Shown here piece after piece: positions 35,495-44,039 of a DNA stretch of 64,000 nucleotides. Within the stretch, counting starts at the first letter, position 1; each line of letters opens with the position of its first letter. The notes under the pieces are model-generated. The model searched no databases and was not told the origin of the DNA. It saw nothing but the letters and a program-made list of their open reading frames with translations. The position numbers and the translations under genes are program-made. The stretch spans positions 1,426,001 through 1,490,000 of the forward strand of contig NZ_OV350343.1 of assembly GCF_923868895.1 (NCBI RefSeq). Direction: 5' to 3'. This DNA comes from Halomonas sp. TD01. Its GTDB lineage: Bacteria; Pseudomonadota; Gammaproteobacteria; Pseudomonadales; Halomonadaceae.

Positions 35495-36601
35495 CTATTC
35501 TGCAGTGCTTTGCAACACGCCTCGGTTAATTTGATCCTCTTCGATGGATTCGAAAAGTGCTTTAAAATTGCCCTCTCCAAAACCATCATCGCCTTTACGT
35601 TGGATAAACTCGAAGAAGATCGGACCAATCACTGTTTTTGAGAAAATCTGTAGCAAAATTCTAGTTTCACCACCGCCCACGACACCTTCACCATCAATCA
35701 AAATGCCACGGTTACGAAGTTTATCGAGAGGCTCCTGGTGGTCTTTCACGCGTTCAAGCGACTTTTCATAATAGATGCTCGGCGGGCCAGGCATAAATTC
35801 GAGCCCCTCAGCTGCAATTAAGTCAGTGCCGGTATAGATATCGTCTGTGGCAATGGCGATATGCTGAATACCTTCGCCGTTATACTCACGCAAGTACTCT
35901 TCAATCTGGCTGTGATCGTCGGCACTCTCGTTAATAGGAATACGGATTTTACCGTCGGGAGAAGTTAATGCACGGCTGGTAAGACCGGTGACTTTACCGG
36001 TGATATCGAAGTAGCGTATTTCGCGGAAGTTAAAGGTATCGTGATAAAACTTATACCACGTGTCCATGTTGCCACGAATAACGTTATGAGTGAGGTGATC
36101 AAGATAGTAAAAACCAAATCCTTTAGGCTTAGGGTCTTCCTCATCTAACCACTCAAACTCGTTTGAGTAACAGCTGCCTTTTTCGCCGTAAGTATCAATA
36201 AAATAAAGCAGCGAGCCGCCAATGCCAATAACGGCAGGTGCGTCGATAGATTTATTGCCAGTGAACTCTTCAGCACCTAAATCAACAGCACGTTTTAGGG
36301 CATGCTGAGCATCAACAACACGCCAAGCCATTGCCGGTGCACAGGGGCCGTGCGCCTCAATAAACGCTGATGCATGCGAGTTAGGCTCGCTGTTAAGCAG
36401 GTAGTTGATGTCACCCTGACGATAAACGGTGATTGACTTGTCACGGTGCTTTGCAACGGGGACGAAGCCCATTTGCCTAAACAGACTGTCTAGCTTCTCC
36501 GGCTCAGGGTGGGCAAATTCAACAAATTCAAAGCCATCTGTACCCGCTGGGTTTGCATCACTAATGGCTACTTTTGGCGCGTCATGAGGAAAAGGACCCA
36601 T
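35495..36601 (-). CDS. hpd: 4-Hydroxyphenylpyruvate dioxygenase
   Basis: 368 aa from the ATG at 36601 (MGPFPHDAP, preceded by AGGAGA); a longer open frame upstream lacks a ribosome site. It is a two-domain vicinal-oxygen-chelate protein with the Fe(II) ligands in DHLTHNVIRG (His), GIQHIAIATDDIY (His) and GPIFFEFIQRKGDDGFGEGNF (Glu, with the C-terminal gating helix). It converts 4-hydroxyphenylpyruvate to homogentisate in tyrosine breakdown; homogentisate is consumed by the operon at 51-57 kb. It is divergent from an Lrp-type regulator, and the 129-bp gap holds two palindromes. Confidence 0.95.
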   Translation of the reverse strand: MGPFPHDAPKVAISDANPAGTDGFEFVEFAHPEPEKLDSLFRQMGFVPVAKHRDKSITVYRQGDINYLLNSEPNSHASAFIEAHGPCAPAMAWRVVDAQHALKRAVDLGAEEFTGNKSIDAPAVIGIGGSLLYFIDTYGEKGSCYSNEFEWLDEEDPKPKGFGFYYLDHLTHNVIRGNMDTWYKFYHDTFNFREIRYFDITGKVTGLTSRALTSPDGKIRIPINESADDHSQIEEYLREYNGEGIQHIAIATDDIYTGTDLIAAEGLEFMPGPPSIYYEKSLERVKDHQEPLDKLRNRGILIDGEGVVGGGETRILLQIFSKTVIGPIFFEFIQRKGDDGFGEGNFKALFESIEEDQINRGVLQSTAE

Positions 36602-36665
36602 CGCTATCTCTCCTATTATTGTCTTGTAAGTTAACAAGCTCAGTATAGGGAAGAGGCGGTGCAAT

Positions 36666-36716
36666 TAGGTTGCAAACTAACCTAGGATGAAGCCAAATAG
36701 CGCACAGCTTGTGCGC
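36666..36716. promoter_or_regulatory. Two palindromes in the hpd/lrp divergent promoter region
   Basis: TAGGTT-N7-AACCTA (36666-36684) and GCGCACA-N3-TGTGCGC (36700-36716) are both perfect inverted repeats between hpd and the Lrp-family gene. The first contains the 11-mer TTGCAAACTAA (36670-36680), which recurs in front of the homogentisate operon (57559-57569). They are likely operators for the adjacent Lrp-type regulator or TyrR. Confidence 0.55.
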
Positions 36717-36730
36717 AACTGGAGTGTTCT

Positions 36731-37207
36731 ATGCACGGGATTTCTTTAGATCGTTATGATCTTGCAATTTTATCAGTGTTGCAAAAGAACTCAGCCCTCA
36801 CCAATTCAGAATTAGGTGAGCGCGTCAGCCTGTCTCCCTCTCAGTGTTCCCGGCGCAAAGCGCGGTTAGAAGCCGAAGGGGTGATTAAGGGGTATTCGGC
36901 GAGACTAGATGCGACTAGCTTGGGGTTTGGGTTGCGTGCCATCACCAGAGTGAATCTCAAGGCGCATGGTGAAAGCATGGATGATGATTTTGTGACATTA
37001 CTGACAAAACACGCCATGGTTCGTGAGGCCTATTCTGTGTCGGGGGATGCGGACTATGTATTGCACGTTATCGCCAAGGACCTAACCGAATTTTCGGACT
37101 TTATTCATCATCATTTATTGCCTCATCCTAATGTCACCCAGGTTCGCTCTGAAATCATACTGCGTAGTATGAAAGAGGAGCAGGGACTGCCGGTGAGTGG
37201 TAGCTAG
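36731..37207 (+). CDS. Lrp/AsnC family transcriptional regulator, likely controlling hpd
   Basis: A 158-aa protein with an N-terminal helix-turn-helix (LDRYDLAILSVLQKNSALTNSELGERVSLSPSQCSRRKARLEAEGVIKGYSARLD) and a C-terminal RAM effector domain (VREAYSVSGDADYVLHVIAKDLTEFSDFIHHHLL). It is divergent from hpd and 85 bp upstream of tyrR, so regulation of tyrosine catabolism is the natural expectation. The effector is likely an aromatic amino acid (inferred from context). Confidence 0.93.
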   Translation: MHGISLDRYDLAILSVLQKNSALTNSELGERVSLSPSQCSRRKARLEAEGVIKGYSARLDATSLGFGLRAITRVNLKAHGESMDDDFVTLLTKHAMVREAYSVSGDADYVLHVIAKDLTEFSDFIHHHLLPHPNVTQVRSEIILRSMKEEQGLPVSGS

Positions 37208-37292
37208 GCTCTGTCCGAAATCGCCGGCTTTTCAGGCAACGCCTAATCAAAGGCTTGTTAAGTAAGTGATTTTTTTATGCCCTGAGGGTTCT

Positions 37293-38855
37293 ATGCGTCT
37301 TAAATTTTACTGTCAGAATCGAATCGGCATTCTTCGCGATATAGTGGCTCAGTTTGCTGACTATCGAATTAATGTCGCGCGGGGAGAAGTAGGCGGGGAT
37401 CAGGGCAATACCATCTATTTACATGTCCCGAAATTACTCAATGCGCAGCTACTGACACTTAAGCCGGTATTAGAAGCCATCCCCGGCGTGTTTGGGGTTA
37501 AGCGCGCTAACTTGATGCCCAGTGAGCGCCGTCATTTGGAATTGGATGCGCTGTTATCCTCGCTTTCTGACCCTGTCATGTCGATAGATATGCAGGGTCG
37601 GATTGTAGCGGCCAATCGTATCGCCGTTCAGGTGTTGGGGGTGCGTGTTCAAGAAGTGCCAGGGCTCTCGCTGGATCGTTACCTTGACGAAGTCGATCTT
37701 CCCGATTTGATTCGCCGCAACAACTCACGCATCAATGGGCTGCGGATCAAACTAAAAGGTGACACCTATCTTGCCGATATTGCGCCTCTGCACACCGAAG
37801 ACACGAAAGTGGACTCATTAGCCGGGGCGGTGGTGACGTTGCACCGTGCCGACCGTATCGGTGCACGTATTTATCAGGTGCAGCGCCAGGAACTGCGTGG
37901 TTTTGAGGCTATCTTTCAGTCGAGTTCGCGGTTGTCAGCCGTGATTAACGAGGCGCGTCGCATGGCGCCGCTGGATGCACCGCTGTTGATTGTGGGTGAA
38001 ACGGGGACTGGGAAAGAACTGGTGGCCCGCGCCTGTCATTTAGCAAGCCCGCGCGGACAAGCGCCGTTTGTGGTTCTGAACTGTGCTGGGCTTCCCGAAT
38101 CAATGGCCGAGACAGAGCTCTTCGGTTACGCACCCGGTGCCTTCGAGGGCGCTCGCCCAGAAGGCAAGCTTGGCCTTCTAGAGCTTAATGAGGGCGGCAC
38201 GGTCTTTCTGGATGAAGTCGGTGAAATGAGCTCACGGCTGCAGACGAAGCTATTGCGCTTTCTTCAGGATGGCGGCTTCCGGCGTGTGGGGAGCGAGGAG
38301 GAAACCTTCCTGGATGTCAGAGTGATCTGTGCCACCCAACAAAACCTGCCTCAGCTGTGTAGCGAAGGACTGTTTCGGCTGGATCTTTATCATCGGCTCA
38401 ATGTGCTTTCGCTACAGGTGCCACCTTTACGTGAATGCTTGGACGGCATCGAAGAGTTGGCGGCCTATGTGCTTGATCGTGCGGCGCGTCAGATAGGCTG
38501 CCCTTTGCCGGAGCTTTCGCCTGCAGCGTTGGAAAAAATCACCCGCTACGACTGGCCGGGTAATGTGCGTCAGCTGGAAAATGTTCTGTTCCAGGCGGTG
38601 TCGCTGTGTGAAGAGAAGACCATTCAGCCGGTGCATTTGCGCCTTCCCCATAGCGAAGCGTCTTCTGAACTGGCGGGTATTCCATTAGAGGGAAGCTTGA
38701 GTGACATGCTAGGTGAGGTGGAAAGAAATATCTTAAGTACGCTGTATCAGCAGTACCCCTCCAGTCGCCAGTTAGGAAAGCGGTTAGGCGTTTCGCATAC
38801 CACTATTGCCAATAAGCTCAAACGTTATGGCATTGGTGCCCAAGACAGCCCTTAA
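37293..38855 (+). CDS. tyrR: TyrR-like transcriptional regulator
   Basis: About 520 aa from the ATG at 37293 (MRLKFYCQNRIGILRDIV, the usual TyrR opening; GAGGG upstream). Order: ACT domain (about 1-70), PAS (about 80-190), AAA+ ATPase (Walker A GETGTGKE at 235-242, VFLDEVGEM), and C-terminal HTH (SRQLGKRLGVSHTTIANKLKRYG). The sigma-54 contact loop reads GAFEGA near 283-288 instead of GAFTGA, as expected for TyrR proteins, which act on sigma-70 promoters. It senses aromatic amino acids and ATP. A TyrR box lies in front of the next gene. Confidence 0.93.
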   Translation: MRLKFYCQNRIGILRDIVAQFADYRINVARGEVGGDQGNTIYLHVPKLLNAQLLTLKPVLEAIPGVFGVKRANLMPSERRHLELDALLSSLSDPVMSIDMQGRIVAANRIAVQVLGVRVQEVPGLSLDRYLDEVDLPDLIRRNNSRINGLRIKLKGDTYLADIAPLHTEDTKVDSLAGAVVTLHRADRIGARIYQVQRQELRGFEAIFQSSSRLSAVINEARRMAPLDAPLLIVGETGTGKELVARACHLASPRGQAPFVVLNCAGLPESMAETELFGYAPGAFEGARPEGKLGLLELNEGGTVFLDEVGEMSSRLQTKLLRFLQDGGFRRVGSEEETFLDVRVICATQQNLPQLCSEGLFRLDLYHRLNVLSLQVPPLRECLDGIEELAAYVLDRAARQIGCPLPELSPAALEKITRYDWPGNVRQLENVLFQAVSLCEEKTIQPVHLRLPHSEASSELAGIPLEGSLSDMLGEVERNILSTLYQQYPSSRQLGKRLGVSHTTIANKLKRYGIGAQDSP

Positions 38856-38922
38856 AGCAGTCCTTAAAACAGTCCTCAAGAGGATACTTAAGCGAATTCT
38901 TAAAAAAGTCCTTATGACAGGT
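38851..38922. repeat. Six degenerate 12-nt tandem repeats overlapping the tyrR stop
   Basis: Consecutive 12-mers: CTTAAAGCAGTC, CTTAAAACAGTC, CTCAAGAGGATA, CTTAAGCGAATT, CTTAAAAAAGTC, CTTATGACAGGT. The first unit contains the tyrR stop codon. Because 12 is a multiple of three, expansion would not shift any frame reading across it. Confidence 0.85.
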
Positions 38923-38930
38923 AAATTAAC

Positions 38931-39020
38931 TGTCACGATTTGTTTACGGGGTGTCAGGAAAAAGCAACGGCTGGACCCCACCTTCCGGCATTTCTTCTTA
39001 AATGTAACGATTAATTTACA
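38931..39020 (+). promoter_or_regulatory. TyrR boxes upstream of the amino acid transporter
   Basis: TGTAAC-N6-TTTACA at 39003-39020 matches the TyrR consensus TGTAAA-N6-TTTACA with one mismatch. A weaker copy TGTCAC-N6-TTTACG is at 38931-38948. The strong box is about 217 bp before the transporter start and directly downstream of tyrR. Confidence 0.65.
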
Positions 39021-39236
39021 GTTGCGGCCCGTTTATACGGGCAGCGTCTCGCCGAATGCGATTTAACCCCATTCCTGCCCTATCGCTATCCCCATAGACT
39101 CCTTATAGATTGCTCTTTATGACCGGTTGACCGCAGTTGGTTGGCTTTTATAGGCAGCTAATCGCTCTTAAGTAGCTGTTCTAGCTGCTCAACAATAAAT
39201 AGCCTAAAAAACAATATAAATTTATAAGGTTTCCCA
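39021..39236. other. Leader region of the transporter gene
   Basis: About 215 bp without a coding frame, AT-rich toward the start codon. No other motif is recognised. Confidence 0.4.
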
Positions 39237-40697
39237 ATGACAACGACAAATACGCCTCCCAAAACGCTGTGGCTGGGCCGCTGGGGGTTTGTACTGGCAG
39301 CCACTGGTTCTGCAGTGGGCCTGGGTAATATCTGGAAGTTTCCTTACATCACTGGCGAGTTCGGGGGTGGCGCTTTTGTGCTGGTCTATCTGGCCTGCAT
39401 ATTGGCGGTAGGTGTTCCTATCATGATGGCTGAAATCAGCTTTGGCCGCCGTGGAAGGGGCAGCCCGATTGACGCTATCCGCCGAGTGGTACATGAATCG
39501 GGCCATGGCAGTTTTTGGTCGATCTTCGGTTGGATGGCCATGCTCTGTGGGTTCATGATCCTGTCGTTCTATGTGGTGGTCGCTGGCTGGTCATTTTCCT
39601 ATCTGTGGAAAATGCTGAGCGGCGGACTGGCGGGCAACAGCGTCGATGACATGGCGGCAATTTTCGCCGCGAATAATGCCAATCCTTTCACGCTAGGCGC
39701 CTGGAGCACGCTGGTGACGGTGCTAACCATGTTCATCGTGGGCAAGGGCGTACAAGCGGGCATTGAAAAGAGTGTCAGTTGGATGATGCCAGGCATGGTC
39801 ATCATGCTGGGCATACTGATTGGCTACGGTGCTTTTTCCGGTGGCTTTGCTGAAGCATGGTCTTTTCTGTTCTCTTTCAATACTGAAGGGTTAAGCAGTG
39901 AAGGGTTGTTGGCGGCACTGGGGCATGCCTTCTTTACCTTGTCGCTCGCGTCCGGTGCGATTCTTACCTACGGCTCTTACCTGCCAGAAGGGCACTCCAT
40001 CGCGCGTACGACATTCAGCGTGGCCATTGCTGATACCGTTGTCGCTCTGATGGCTGGCTTGGCTATTTTCCCGATTATTTTCGCTAACGGAATGAATCCC
40101 GGCCAAGGACCAGGGTTGATCTTCATGAGTTTGCCATTGGCCTTCCAAGCAATGCCGTTTGGTACGTTGTTTGGCGTCCTGTTCTTTGTGATGTTGTCGA
40201 TGGCCGCACTTACATCGTCGATTTCGATGATCGAGGCGACAGTGGCCTGGCTCGTTGCAAGCAAAGGGATGACGCGTAAACGGGCATCGTGGGGTGTGGG
40301 TATCGTGCTGTGGTTGGTGAGCACCTTGGCAATGCTGTCATTCAATATGGGAGCGGATTGGTCGTTTGCAGGCCGCAACTTCTTCGACTGGCTGGACTAC
40401 CTAACCTCCCGCTGGATGATGCCGTTAGGTGGCTTGGGTATGGCACTGATGGCAGGCTTCCTGCTGCGTAATGAAATATTCAGGGAAGAACTGGGTCTCA
40501 CCCGCACTCAGCATATGCTATGGCTGTTTATGGTGCGTTACGTCAGCCCGTTAGGCATCGTGTTAATTTTCATCGATGCGCTGGGCCTTGCCACCCTCCA
40601 GGTGGGCACTCAGTGGCCGTGGTTGCTAGCTCTGCTGGTGATCATTACCGTGGTGGGAGAATTGGCTAGCCCTCGACTGCGTCACCAAGCTTCCTGA
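39237..40697 (+). CDS. Sodium-dependent amino acid transporter, NSS/SNF family
   Basis: 486 aa with about 12 membrane helices. The NSS hallmark GRWGFVLAATGSAVGLGNIWKFPYITGEFGGGAF in TM1 holds the Na+ and substrate sites, with YLACILAVGVPIMMAEISFGRRGRGSP following. It imports an amino acid with Na+. Position next to tyrR and behind TyrR boxes suggests tyrosine, phenylalanine or tryptophan. It ends at a strong terminator. Confidence 0.93.
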   Translation: MTTTNTPPKTLWLGRWGFVLAATGSAVGLGNIWKFPYITGEFGGGAFVLVYLACILAVGVPIMMAEISFGRRGRGSPIDAIRRVVHESGHGSFWSIFGWMAMLCGFMILSFYVVVAGWSFSYLWKMLSGGLAGNSVDDMAAIFAANNANPFTLGAWSTLVTVLTMFIVGKGVQAGIEKSVSWMMPGMVIMLGILIGYGAFSGGFAEAWSFLFSFNTEGLSSEGLLAALGHAFFTLSLASGAILTYGSYLPEGHSIARTTFSVAIADTVVALMAGLAIFPIIFANGMNPGQGPGLIFMSLPLAFQAMPFGTLFGVLFFVMLSMAALTSSISMIEATVAWLVASKGMTRKRASWGVGIVLWLVSTLAMLSFNMGADWSFAGRNFFDWLDYLTSRWMMPLGGLGMALMAGFLLRNEIFREELGLTRTQHMLWLFMVRYVSPLGIVLIFIDALGLATLQVGTQWPWLLALLVIITVVGELASPRLRHQAS

Positions 40698-40725
40698 AGT
40701 CATTTCAGAAACAAGGCTAAGTTAA

Positions 40726-40760
40726 AAAGCGCTCCCATCCACTGTTGATGGGAGCGCTTT
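40726..40760. terminator. Bidirectional terminator between the NSS gene and the DUF6455 gene
   Basis: AAAGCGCTCCCATC (40726-40739) pairs perfectly with GATGGGAGCGCTTT (40747-40760), a 14-bp stem with a 7-nt loop and A/T flanks on both sides, between convergent genes. Confidence 0.92.
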
Positions 40761-40802
40761 GCGTTAGAGGGATACGTTGCTGGAGTTTCAATCAGCACCG
40801 CT

Positions 40803-41249
40803 TCACTGTGCCGCTAAGGCATCAAAGGCAGTTGCGTTGGGGCATAAGCGGCGGCATTCATCAAGCTTGGCACTGGCCCGCATCGCTTTCCAGCAATCGC
40901 CAACGGCTGCGCAGGCGTTGCAAGTGTCACGCAGTGCAGCATAGTCGGCATGATTGATCAGTCCGCCTTCTTCAAGCGCACTCTCGTTAAGCCCAAAGCG
41001 TTGCATCATTACCGGCATCAAGGTTCTAGCTGGACGGAAATGCGCCGGTTGGCTTGCCGACAGTTGCCTTGCCACTGCCTGTTCAAAGCGTGGCTCTAGC
41101 GGTCTCTCCAAATCATTGATAAGCGCATCATAGCTAGCGCTTGCCTCCTGCTTTACGTTACGGGCTAACGTCGCAGTTGACGTTGCATAGCAGCGTTCTG
41201 TCAGGCGTCCCCACCAAGAGGTGGTTTCTGTGTTCTGGGCAGTATCCAT
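40803..41249 (-). CDS. DUF6455-type small cysteine-rich protein
   Basis: About 148 aa. The C-terminal third has the spaced cysteines CNACAAVGDCWKAMRASAKLDECRRLCPNATAFDAL, the pattern of DUF6455 proteins, which may bind metal or form disulfides. I use the second ATG (41249), 7 nt from GAGAGGG, rather than the ATG at 41255 that abuts it. Function is unknown. It is convergent with the transporter and follows a LuxR gene in the same orientation. Confidence 0.7.
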   Translation of the reverse strand: MDTAQNTETTSWWGRLTERCYATSTATLARNVKQEASASYDALINDLERPLEPRFEQAVARQLSASQPAHFRPARTLMPVMMQRFGLNESALEEGGLINHADYAALRDTCNACAAVGDCWKAMRASAKLDECRRLCPNATAFDALAAQ

Positions 41250-41403
41250 GGTCATTCCCTCTCAGGTGTTCTTGATGATGACATCAGTATTAACCGGCGG
41301 GAGACGGACTATCTTGACGCGGATCAAATTGGTTTCAAATGAAACAGAGAGGCGGGGCATGCTTGCCGCTAGGCAGCGGTGACAGCGTTACGAAGGCCTT
41401 CTC

Positions 41404-42189
41404 CTAGGTACCTACTTTGCAAAGCGCGACTAAGCCTGCCTTAGATGTTACGCCCAGCTTGGCGTAGGCACGCTTGCGGTAGGTTTCAGTGGTTGAAAAA
41501 GCGATATCAAGTTTGGCCGCCGCTGTTTTGAGCGTGTGGCCACGTAGTAAATAGAGACACAGCTGACGCTCGCGTTCAGATAACGGGGCAAGCGCAGCGG
41601 CTTCGCGAGAACTAAGCTGCTCGGGTCTGGCGGGGGCGTTGCTGTAATGACGGCGAATTAAACTGGTCAACAGTGGCGCTAAGCTATTTAAGCAATTCAG
41701 ATTAGCTGAGGTGAAGGGGCCTCTCCGAGTACCTCGATAAAGATTAAGATAATAAGCGCCCTCTTTGGCGGCAATGTTGAGTGATACCTTGTCAACAAGA
41801 TCTGGAAACGCAAACAGGTGACTACGATACGCCGGTGACATTGCCTCAACCTGCATGGTGGTCAAGGCGTCGGTAGATGTATTTTCCGGCTGGCCTGCCA
41901 GTCGGCTTAGCTGCAGGTAATTAGGATCCTGCCGGAACAGGCCACTAACGTAGATCTGAGCCAGGCGGTCGGCAACGCGTGGAAGCTGATGATTGGCAGC
42001 CAGCAAGCAGTCGATGTTACCGCTCGTCGAGTAGCCAAAAATCATACATTGCTCGATACCAACGGCTTGATGCAGTAACGCAAGCAGTTGGCTTTCGAAG
42101 TTGTCTCTTTCCACTGCCTCAATGCATGTCGCCACGCTCGGCAGAAGGTTTCCCCATTCGATTAGCTGGGTGTTAGCAGTTTCGTTCAC
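41404..42189 (-). CDS. LuxR-family transcriptional regulator
   Basis: A 261-aa protein with an N-terminal sensor-like region (LLALLHQAVGIEQCMIFGYSTSGNIDCLLAANH, GAF-like) and a C-terminal LuxR/GerE HTH at about 203-258 (LSERERQLCLYLLRGHTLKTAAAKLDIAFSTTETYRKRAYAKLGVTSKAGLVAL). It is divergent from the FAD monooxygenase gene, 170 bp apart, with a 19-bp palindrome between. It is probably the local regulator of that gene pair. Confidence 0.9.
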   Translation of the reverse strand: MNETANTQLIEWGNLLPSVATCIEAVERDNFESQLLALLHQAVGIEQCMIFGYSTSGNIDCLLAANHQLPRVADRLAQIYVSGLFRQDPNYLQLSRLAGQPENTSTDALTTMQVEAMSPAYRSHLFAFPDLVDKVSLNIAAKEGAYYLNLYRGTRRGPFTSANLNCLNSLAPLLTSLIRRHYSNAPARPEQLSSREAAALAPLSERERQLCLYLLRGHTLKTAAAKLDIAFSTTETYRKRAYAKLGVTSKAGLVALCKVGT

Positions 42190-42244
42190 GTGTCCCCCGC
42201 CATAACGAGATGAGTTAAAGCTGCTGGTGGCTAAAGGCAGTCGT

Positions 42245-42263
42245 GTCCCGTTTTTTACGGGAC
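42245..42263. promoter_or_regulatory. 19-bp palindrome between luxR-type and monooxygenase genes
   Basis: GTCCCGTTTTTTACGGGAC: perfect 7-bp arms (42245-42251, 42257-42263) around five T. It lies 56 bp upstream of the LuxR start and 97 bp upstream of the monooxygenase start. Size and position suit a LuxR-type dimer site. Confidence 0.55.
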
Positions 42264-42359
42264 AACCCCCTTAAAACCTTCAGTGTAGGCTATCTCCATA
42301 CGGCCTATACATCTTCCGTAAAGCACCAATTTTAAAAATAACATTAGCAGGAGAGCGGT

Positions 42360-44039
42360 ATGCGACCAGAAGGCAAAGGTGAGCTTGACTCGTTGTATTT
42401 CGATTATCCGCATTTCCCCTTTGTATGTCCCGATGAATTGAAAGGTGAGAAAAAGCAGCACCGGGTCGCTATTGTGGGGGCAGGCCCCGTTGGCGTCGCC
42501 GCCGCACTGGAGCTGGCGCGTCAAGGCGTTCAGTCAGTACTGCTGGATGATAAGGCGACGCTCAACGACGGTTCCAGGGCGATCTGTCTTTCCCGCCATA
42601 GCTTGGAAATACTCCAGCAATTAGGCGTTGCGCAGCGCTTTATCGACAAAGCACTTGGCTGGACACAAGGGCGCTCCTATTTTCATGATCAGGAAGTCTA
42701 TCGTTTTGAGATGCCACACTCAGAGCACGAGCGCTTTCTGCCAATGTATAACTTGCAACAGCAGTATATTGAGCAGTTTCTGGTTGATAAGGCGATGGAA
42801 AGCCCCTTAATCGAAATGCGCTGGCAGCAGGCAGTTAGCGATGTCACGCAGCATGACACCGGCGTGATACTACGTGTTTCCACTCCGGAGGGGGAGTATC
42901 AGCTGGAGGCCGACTATCTGCTGGCGGCGGATGGTGGGCGTAGTGTTGTGCGCAAGTCGTTTGACCTGCCCTTGCACGGTGAGTCCTATGAAGGGCGCTA
43001 TGTGATTGCTGATGTACGCATGACGTCTGACTTTCCAACTGAGCGCAGGGCTTTTTTTAGTCCTTCGGTAATGCCTGAATCTACTCTGCTGGTGCATAAA
43101 CAGCCTGATGATATCTGGCGTATCGACTATCAACTGTTGCCGAATGAAAGCCCCGACCAGGCCGTTACCGAAAGCGCTATTCGCGAACGCGTTGGCATGA
43201 TCATCGAGATGCTAGGCGAAGAGGGAGAGTGGCAGCTTGAGTGGTGGAGCCTTTACAAAGCCTACACGCTGGCCCTCGACGATTATCGCCATGGCCGTGT
43301 GCTATTTATTGGCGACAGCGCCCATTTAGTTCCCATTTTTGGTGTGCGTGGGCTCAACAACGGGCTGGCCGATGCGGTTAACGCCGCTTGGAAGCTAGCG
43401 TGGGTGCTGAAAGGTGAGGCTTCCGAGAAACTATTGGATAGCTACAGTCCAGAACGACGCGGTGCCACATTGGATGTCTTCGCGAATGCCGGTAAGAGCA
43501 CTCGCTTCATGACTCCACCCAGTCAGGGATATCGTTTGATGCGAGATGCTGCGCTATCGCTGGCACTACGTAACGACTACGCAAGCCGTTTTGCCGACCC
43601 TAGGCAGGTCACGCCCTACACCTATGCTGAAAGCCCAGTGACGGCAGAGGATGACGCCGGTTTTAGTGCTGGTCCGATGCCTGGCGCACCGTTAATCAAT
43701 CGCCGGTTAGGCGAAAATAACTTCTTGCTCGACCACTTGGGGGTAGGGTTTAACCTGTTAGTGTTTAGTGAGGACGGCAGCGTAACGCCTGAGCTACAGA
43801 GCGCCTTGGCTGATCTTCAGGAGGACTACCGTGGCCTGGATGTGCTGGTAATTGCTCGCCATGCCAGCCCGGCGCTTTTTACCACTTTGATTGATCACCA
43901 GGGTGCTTGCTTTGATGGTTATGATGCCAGCTCTGGAAGCGCTTACTTAGTCCGACCTGACCGTCATATTACGGCCCGCTGGAAAGCACTTGAAGCGGCT
44001 TCCCTCATCACCGCTTTCAAGACAGCTCTGGGAGAATAA
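42360..44039 (+). CDS. FAD-dependent aromatic monooxygenase (3-hydroxyphenyl-acid hydroxylase type)
   Basis: A 559-aa class A flavoprotein hydroxylase. The dinucleotide motif GAGPVG is at residues 40-45 (VAIVGAGPVGVAAALELARQG). A DG-type stretch YLLAADGGRSVVRKSF and the GD motif LFIGDSAHLVPIFGVRGLNNGLADAVNAAWKLAW follow. It resembles MhpA and 3-hydroxyphenylacetate hydroxylases. It is paralogous to the enzyme at 54627-56357, and, like it, is followed by an overlapping small gene. Substrate unknown; ring hydroxylation of a phenolic acid is likely. Confidence 0.88.
   Translation: MRPEGKGELDSLYFDYPHFPFVCPDELKGEKKQHRVAIVGAGPVGVAAALELARQGVQSVLLDDKATLNDGSRAICLSRHSLEILQQLGVAQRFIDKALGWTQGRSYFHDQEVYRFEMPHSEHERFLPMYNLQQQYIEQFLVDKAMESPLIEMRWQQAVSDVTQHDTGVILRVSTPEGEYQLEADYLLAADGGRSVVRKSFDLPLHGESYEGRYVIADVRMTSDFPTERRAFFSPSVMPESTLLVHKQPDDIWRIDYQLLPNESPDQAVTESAIRERVGMIIEMLGEEGEWQLEWWSLYKAYTLALDDYRHGRVLFIGDSAHLVPIFGVRGLNNGLADAVNAAWKLAWVLKGEASEKLLDSYSPERRGATLDVFANAGKSTRFMTPPSQGYRLMRDAALSLALRNDYASRFADPRQVTPYTYAESPVTAEDDAGFSAGPMPGAPLINRRLGENNFLLDHLGVGFNLLVFSEDGSVTPELQSALADLQEDYRGLDVLVIARHASPALFTTLIDHQGACFDGYDASSGSAYLVRPDRHITARWKALEAASLITAFKTALGE

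Noticed and set aside
38806..39066. Frame encoding a KxxL-repeat peptide after tyrR
   Set aside because: It is produced by the 12-nt repeats, begins inside tyrR and has no ribosome site, so it is not called as a gene.
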